A stretch of 64,000 bases of DNA from a bacterium. Lineage in GTDB: Bacteria > Bacillota > Clostridia > Oscillospirales > Oscillospiraceae. Below, in pieces: positions 59,601-64,000 of the stretch. Both the position numbers and the translations under genes were made by a program. Within the stretch, counting starts at the first letter, position 1; each line of letters opens with the position of its first letter. The stretch covers positions 25,878 to 89,877 of the forward strand of contig SFVC01000003.1 of NCBI GenBank assembly GCA_004560375.1, given 5' to 3'. The notes below the pieces were generated by a model that did not search any database, was not told the DNA's origin, and saw nothing but the letters and a program-made list of their open reading frames with translations.

Positions 59601-60374
59601 TCAGCGCCGGACGTTTTTCCGGTACAGCAGGTACAGCCCCTTCACCAGCAGGTCGTGATCATACCGGATCTCCCGGCGGCAGTGGCGGTAGATCTCCGAG
59701 GTCTGGCTCCCGGTTGCCACCACCGTGGCGGCCGGAGCCCCGGCCGCCTCCTCCAGGGCCTGGATCACTCGGTCAAAGGCGCCGCTGTAGCCATACAGCA
59801 CCCCCGCCCGCATGGAATCCACCGTGTTCCGCCCCAAGGGCGTATCCACCTGCGCCATGGAGATCTGAGGAAGCTGAGCCCCGTGCCGGGACAAGGCCCC
59901 CAGGGCGATATCCATGCCGGGCATGATGGCGCAGCCCTCAAAGGCACGGTCGCTCAAATAGGAAAAAGTGACGGCGGTTCGGGAGTTGATCACAATGGCT
60001 GGGGTGGGATAGAGGGCGGCAGCGGCCACGGCAGCGGCCACAATGTCGCTGCCCAGTTGGTCATGGATCTCCGCCTTGATGTTCAGCCCGGTTTTCAGCC
60101 CCGGCCCCACCACCAGCGGGGAACGGCCTGTCAGCCGTCGCAGGGTACGCAGATAGGCGGCGGTGATATTGGGCACAACACTGGACAAGATGGAACCCTT
60201 GACATTGGAAAGTTCTGCCCGGTACAGTTGAAACACGCCCATCAGATCAATGGCACAGCGGTCATCGGTCATTTTGAGGTCGGTACCCAGCTCGGACTGG
60301 AACGACAGCGTACCATCCTCCTGAAACAGTGCGATGGTAGTGCCCAGGTTTCCGATATCAATGGCCAGAATCAT
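59601..60374 (-). CDS. Type III pantothenate kinase-like protein, degenerate
   Basis: 257 residues of the CoaX fold: DIGNLGTTIALF at the N terminus, SSVVPNI, VVGPGLKTGLNI and a C-terminal ATGSQT. Key positions differ from working CoaX enzymes: the DxGTAxT active-site motif reads NSRTAVT (Asp to Asn at residue 130, Gly to Arg), GADRxxNA reads GSDIVAAA, and DIGNTN reads DIGNLG. So kinase activity is doubtful. ATG 60374 follows AAGGGGAG; the longer frame upstream crosses the promoter. Confidence 0.85.
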   Translation of the reverse strand: MILAIDIGNLGTTIALFQEDGTLSFQSELGTDLKMTDDRCAIDLMGVFQLYRAELSNVKGSILSSVVPNITAAYLRTLRRLTGRSPLVVGPGLKTGLNIKAEIHDQLGSDIVAAAVAAAALYPTPAIVINSRTAVTFSYLSDRAFEGCAIMPGMDIALGALSRHGAQLPQISMAQVDTPLGRNTVDSMRAGVLYGYSGAFDRVIQALEEAAGAPAATVVATGSQTSEIYRHCRREIRYDHDLLVKGLYLLYRKNVRR

Positions 60375-60404
60375 GTACCTTCTCCCCTTCCCTTTTTGAC
60401 TCAT

Positions 60405-60433
60405 ATTGTACCATGAGCCGCTCCGCTTTGCAA
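60405..60433 (-). promoter_or_regulatory. Sigma-A promoter of the coaX-like gene
   Basis: TTGCAA, 17 bases, TACAAT on the minus strand, between leuB and the coaX-like gene. This makes that gene and the aminotransferase separately expressible from the leu operon. Confidence 0.75.
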
Positions 60434-60478
60434 GACGGACAGGCCGGAGCCGGGACACACCGGCCCCGGCCCCTCTGC

Positions 60479-61555
60479 TCAAATATGATCCCGAATGATC
60501 TCGCCCATCCGCCGGGTGCCAATCACGACTTCCCCTGGCTTGGCGATGTCTGCGGTGCGCCAGCCCTCCGCCAGCGCCTTGTCCACAGCGGCCTCAATGG
60601 CGTCCGCCTCCTGTGCGAGCTGGAAGGAGTAGCGGAACATCATGGCAGCGGACAAAATGGTGGCGATGGGGTTGGCCTTATCCTGCCCCGCGATATCCGG
60701 GGCGGAGCCATGGATGGGCTCATACAGCCCCGGGGCTGCGTCCCCCATGGACGCGGAGGGCAGCAGGCCGATGGAACCGGTGATCATAGACGCCTCGTCG
60801 GACAGGATATCCCCGAACATATTCTTGGTCACCACTACATCGAATTGCCCCGGATCCCGCACCAACTGCATGGCGCAGTTGTCCACCAGCACGTCCTCAT
60901 AGGCCACATCACCGTATTCTTCTGCCAGCCGGTGCATCACCGAGCGCCACAGCCGGCTGGTCTCAAGCACGTTGGCCTTATCCACGCTGGACACTTTTTT
61001 TCGGCGCAGGCGGGCCATCTCAAAGGCCCGGCGGCCAATGCGCTCAATCTCCTTCTCAGAGTAGGCCATCAGGTCGGTGCACTCCACGCCCCGATCCGGC
61101 GTGTCATACCGGTCTCGCTTGCCGAAGTAGATGCCGCCGGTGAGCTCCCGTACCATCAGCAGGTCAATCCCCTGCTCCGCCGTCTCCTTTTTTAAAGGGC
61201 AGGCGTCCATCAGGGCGGGCCGCAGAACCGCGGGGCGAAGATTGGCGTAAAGCCCCAAATCTTTACGGATAGCCAGCAGGGCCGTCTCCGGCCGCTGCTC
61301 CGCCGGCTTGTCGCTGCCCCACTTGGGACCGCCCACCGCCCCCAGCAGCACCGCGTCGCAGGACTTGCACAGCTCTGCCGTCCCCTCGGGATAGCTCACC
61401 CCCACCGCGTCGGTGGCGCAGCCTCCCAGCAGCACGTCCACGTACTCAAAGGTGTGGCCGAACTTCTCCCCCACCCTGTCGATGACCTTTACCGTCTCAT
61501 CTACGATCTCGGGGCCGATGCCGTCCCCCCGGATCAGCGCGATTTTATACTTCAT
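60479..61555 (-). CDS. leuB: 3-isopropylmalate dehydrogenase
   Basis: 358 residues. Oxidative decarboxylation step of leucine synthesis. N-terminal IALIRGDGIGPEIV, substrate motif ELTGGIYFGKR and the NAD region PIHGSAPDIAGQDKANP. Its start overlaps the leuD stop by four bases. Confidence 0.97.
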   Translation of the reverse strand: MKYKIALIRGDGIGPEIVDETVKVIDRVGEKFGHTFEYVDVLLGGCATDAVGVSYPEGTAELCKSCDAVLLGAVGGPKWGSDKPAEQRPETALLAIRKDLGLYANLRPAVLRPALMDACPLKKETAEQGIDLLMVRELTGGIYFGKRDRYDTPDRGVECTDLMAYSEKEIERIGRRAFEMARLRRKKVSSVDKANVLETSRLWRSVMHRLAEEYGDVAYEDVLVDNCAMQLVRDPGQFDVVVTKNMFGDILSDEASMITGSIGLLPSASMGDAAPGLYEPIHGSAPDIAGQDKANPIATILSAAMMFRYSFQLAQEADAIEAAVDKALAEGWRTADIAKPGEVVIGTRRMGEIIRDHI

Positions 61556-62037
61556 TTCGCCACCCCCCGCGCCTTCAGCGACTTCAGCAGCCCGCCGTGC
61601 TCAATGATGCCGTTGACAAACTCCGGGAAGGGCGCGGCCTGGAACCTTGTCTCGGCGCTCTCATTGACGATCACCCCGGTGCCGAAATCCACCGACACCT
61701 GATCCCCCGGGGAGATGCCGTCCACCGCCCCTGGGCACTCCAAAATGGGGAAGCCGATGTTGATGGCGTTGCGGTAAAAGATCCGGGCGAAGCTTTTGGC
61801 GATGACGCACTTCACCCCGCAGGCCTTGATGGCCAGAGGTGCGTGCTCCCGGGAGGAACCACAGCCAAAATTGTTTCCGCCGATGATGATATCCCCAGCC
61901 TCCACCGTAGAGGCGAAGTCCCCGTCGATGTCCTCCATACAGTGGGAGGCCAGAGACTTCTCGTCCGGAGCGTTGAGATACCGGGCGGGGATGATCACAT
62001 CGGTGTCTACGTTGTCGCCATATTTGTAAATCTTCAT
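61552..62037 (-). CDS. leuD: 3-isopropylmalate dehydratase small subunit
   Basis: 161 residues, typical of the short LeuD form. Swivel-domain motif IIGGNNFGCGSSREHAPLAI is present. Works with LeuC in isomerising 2- to 3-isopropylmalate. Lies 15 bases after leuC. Confidence 0.97.
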   Translation of the reverse strand: MKIYKYGDNVDTDVIIPARYLNAPDEKSLASHCMEDIDGDFASTVEAGDIIIGGNNFGCGSSREHAPLAIKACGVKCVIAKSFARIFYRNAINIGFPILECPGAVDGISPGDQVSVDFGTGVIVNESAETRFQAAPFPEFVNGIIEHGGLLKSLKARGVAK

Positions 62038-62052
62038 TGCTTTACACTCCTC

Positions 62053-63312
62053 TCAAAGGCTGGCCGGATCGGTCAGGACACCGGTGACGGCACTGGCCGC
62101 CGCCACCGCGGGGCTGGCCAGAATGATCATGGAGCTGGTGGGCCCCATGCGGCCCACAAAATTCCGGTTGGTGGTGGATACCGCCCACTCTCCATCGCTC
62201 AGCACTCCCATGTGCCCTCCAAGACAGGGCCCGCAGGTGGGAGTGGACACCACCGCGCCCGCCTGAATGAAGTCCGCCACCAGACCCTCGGCCATGGCGT
62301 CCAGGTAGATCTGCTGGGTGGCCGGGATGACGATGCAGCGCACCCCGTCGGCCACCTTCCGGCCCCGGAGGACGCCGGCGGCCTCCCGCAGATCCTTCAG
62401 CCGCCCGTTGGTACAGGAGCCGATGACCACCTGCTGAATGGGCTTCCCTGCCGCCTCATCCACGGTCTTGGTGTTGGAGGGCAGGTGGGGGAAGGCCACC
62501 GTGGGCCGCAGGGCGGACAGATCGATGGTGATTTCCCGAGTATACTGGGCGTCCGGATCCGCCTCAAAGGCGGTAAATTTCCTGTCAACCCGGCCCTTTA
62601 AGTAGTCCAGCGTCTTATCGTCCACCGGGAAAATTCCGTTTTTCGCCCCGGCCTCAATGGCCATATTGCAGATGGTGAACCGGTCGTCCATCTCCAGCGA
62701 GGCTACCCCCTCCCCGGCGAACTCCAGGGACTGGTACAGCGCCCCGTCCACCCCGATCATGCCGATGAGGTGCAAAATTACGTCCTTGCCGGTGACATAC
62801 CGGCCCAGCTTCCCCACCAGGTTCACCTTGATGGCGGAGGGCACCTTGAACCAGGCCAGCCCGGTGGCCATCCCCGCCGCCATGTCGGTGGAGCCCACAC
62901 CAGTGGAGAAAGCCCCCAGTGCGCCGTAAGTACAGGTGTGGGAGTCCGCGCCGATGATCACCTCGCCGGGGGCGGTGAGCCCCTGCTCCGGCAGGAGGGC
63001 GTGCTCAATCCCCATCCTGCCCACGTCATAGAAGTGGGTGATGGCGTGCTTTTTCGCGAACTGGCGGCAGGCGGCGCACAGTTGGGCGGACTTGATGTCC
63101 TTACAGGGGGTGGAGTGATCCAGCACGATGGCGATCTTGTCCCGGTCAAATACGCTGGACAGCCCCGCCTTTTTAAACTCCGTGATAGCTACCGGGGTGG
63201 TGATGTCGTTGCCCAGCACCAGATCCAGCTTTCCCTCGATGAGCTGGCCGGCCTCTACCGAAGTAAGCCCGGCGGATCGGGCCAGAATTTTCTGGGTCAT
63301 TGTCATTCCCAT
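62053..63312 (-). CDS. leuC: 3-isopropylmalate dehydratase large subunit
   Basis: 419 residues. Aconitase-family iron-sulfur protein; cluster cysteines are in VIGSCTNGRL and CGPCLGGHMG, and SHTCTYGALG marks the active site. ATG 63312 follows GAGGAGG by eight bases. First gene of leuC-leuD-leuB. leuA is not in the window. Confidence 0.97.
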   Translation of the reverse strand: MGMTMTQKILARSAGLTSVEAGQLIEGKLDLVLGNDITTPVAITEFKKAGLSSVFDRDKIAIVLDHSTPCKDIKSAQLCAACRQFAKKHAITHFYDVGRMGIEHALLPEQGLTAPGEVIIGADSHTCTYGALGAFSTGVGSTDMAAGMATGLAWFKVPSAIKVNLVGKLGRYVTGKDVILHLIGMIGVDGALYQSLEFAGEGVASLEMDDRFTICNMAIEAGAKNGIFPVDDKTLDYLKGRVDRKFTAFEADPDAQYTREITIDLSALRPTVAFPHLPSNTKTVDEAAGKPIQQVVIGSCTNGRLKDLREAAGVLRGRKVADGVRCIVIPATQQIYLDAMAEGLVADFIQAGAVVSTPTCGPCLGGHMGVLSDGEWAVSTTNRNFVGRMGPTSSMIILASPAVAAASAVTGVLTDPASL

Positions 63313-63388
63313 TTGCGGTTCCTCCTCAAAATGGCCTCATGCCCCACGGGCGGCCATGACGTTTATGCTTTGATTATGCCAGAAGTTC

Positions 63389-63417
63389 TGGACGAAAAAT
63401 GCAAACTGTGATACAAT
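63389..63417 (+). promoter_or_regulatory. Promoter of the Crp/Fnr regulator
   Basis: TGGACG, 17 bases, TACAAT. The -35 overlaps a 13-bp palindrome CCAGAAGTTCTGG at 63379-63391, a possible operator in the leuC/regulator divergent region. Confidence 0.5.
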
Positions 63418-63452
63418 GTCAGGGACGAAACTTTAGCAGCGAGGTGATGGGC

Positions 63453-64000
63453 ATGGCGGTATGGGATCCGCTGGCGGAGGGCCGGGCCCCCCGAACCTAC
63501 CGGGCGGGACAGCTGGTCTATTTGCAGGGCGCCAACCCGGACTGCTTTTACTATCTGGTGTCCGGCTCGGTACGCAGCTTTATCAGCACCCCCGCCGGCG
63601 AGGAGCGGGTGCTGGCCGTCCACCGCGCCGGGGATCTCATGGGCGAGGCGTCCTTTTTTGACGGCTGCCCCCGGGTCACCTCCGCCATGGCGCTGGAGGA
63701 CTGCCGGATTCTCACCGTCAACCGGGAGCAGCTGGACGCCGCCTTCCAGCGCCACCCGGAGCTGGCCCTGCCCATGCTCCAGTATCTGGCCCGGACGGTG
63801 CGGCTGCTGTCCGACCACGTGGGGGCCTCCTCCCTGCCCGCCCGGCAGCGCATCGCCCGCTGGCTGCTCAGCCAGCCCGCCGGGCCGGACAGCGCTATCC
63901 GCGTCACCCACGAGGGGATCGGTCAGGCGGTGGGCCTGTCCCGGGTGACGGTGAGCCGGGTACTGGGGGAGCTGGCCGATCAGGGGCTGGTGGAACTGGG
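63453..64000 (+). CDS. Crp/Fnr family transcriptional regulator (partial, runs off the window)
   Basis: At least 182 residues. An N-terminal cyclic-nucleotide-binding-type beta roll (GQLVYLQGANPDCFYYLVSGSV, then GEASFF), a dimerisation helix and the start of a Crp-type winged helix (THEGIGQAVGLSRVTVSRVL). No Fnr-style N-terminal cysteines are seen, so it is not an oxygen-sensing Fnr. ATG 63453, six bases after GAGGTG, is preferred to ATG 63447. Divergent from leuC, but a regulatory link is not shown. Confidence 0.92.
   Translation, partial: MAVWDPLAEGRAPRTYRAGQLVYLQGANPDCFYYLVSGSVRSFISTPAGEERVLAVHRAGDLMGEASFFDGCPRVTSAMALEDCRILTVNREQLDAAFQRHPELALPMLQYLARTVRLLSDHVGASSLPARQRIARWLLSQPAGPDSAIRVTHEGIGQAVGLSRVTVSRVLGELADQGLVEL

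Noticed and set aside
1..64000. CRISPR array or prophage
   Set aside because: No regularly spaced repeats and no phage structural, lysis or packaging genes were seen.

Overview
This is a 64 kb piece of a GC-rich, endospore-forming Clostridia chromosome. Sporulation genes (yunB, spoIIM, spoIVFA/spoIVFB, cwlD, cotJA-cotJB, cotJC, a sigH-like sigma factor), a SCIFF peptide with its maturase, strong AGGAGG ribosome sites and TTGACA/TATAAT promoters point to Firmicutes. High GC at third codon positions, the gene content and an AtoE-type fatty-acid carrier suggest an Oscillospiraceae-like gut anaerobe (Flavonifractor/Intestinimonas/Lawsonibacter type). The family is an inference; no species can be named.

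Layout. 1-271: end of a copper-binding HMA protein. 397-5486 (minus): pyrC-pyrF-pyrK-pyrD and a phosphatase-acetyltransferase fusion. 5521-5949: RNase P RNA (minus), sharing a -35 region with the divergent murD promoter. 6038-15350 (plus): murD, three tandem M42 peptidases, a PLP enzyme, yunB, ligA, a nuclease. 15422-16804 (minus): atoE. 17047-24667: a cotJA/B-cotJC spore coat operon (minus) whose cotJC is split by a 6.57 kb recombinase-bearing element. 24778-26478: SCIFF peptide and radical SAM maturase. 26789-30020: spoIIM, xerD, spoIVFA, spoIVFB. 30041-42251: housekeeping genes (rplS, rbgA, rnhB, yraN, dipeptidase, thrC, phosphoesterase, tig, clpP, clpX, lon, engB). 42248-46025: FAH protein, tRNA-Gly, ruvC, ruvA, DUF3784, ruvB. 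46168-49743: sigH-like factor, zinc-ribbon protein, purB, pfkA. 49801-52089 (minus): fba and a PPi-type phosphofructokinase. 52279-58344: amidase-6 protein, xerC-type recombinase, small Cys protein, cwlD-radA, a TrmK-Nif3 fusion, DUF1858 protein. 58377-63312 (minus): leuC-leuD-leuB, a degenerate CoaX, an aminotransferase. 63453-end: Crp/Fnr regulator, cut by the window.

The main discovery is at 17451-24026. The N-terminal third of cotJC (ending LTDIGTE) lies at 24017-24209 and the rest (GTEELGHLEM onward) at 17047-17460, both on the minus strand. They are separated by a segment bounded by identical 10-bp direct repeats (CCTCCGTACC on the plus strand). Recombination between the repeats would rejoin the gene exactly in frame as a normal ~198-residue CotJC, restoring the manganese-ligand motif. 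The segment carries a serine recombinase beside one end, a small partner protein, an ABC-type ATPase, a two-gene AmmeMemoRadiSam system and an EamA transporter. This has the architecture of the sigK 'skin' family of intervening elements, here in a coat catalase gene with metabolic cargo. A sigma-E-like promoter candidate precedes the recombinase pair and resembles candidates before yunB, spoIIM and spoIVFA.
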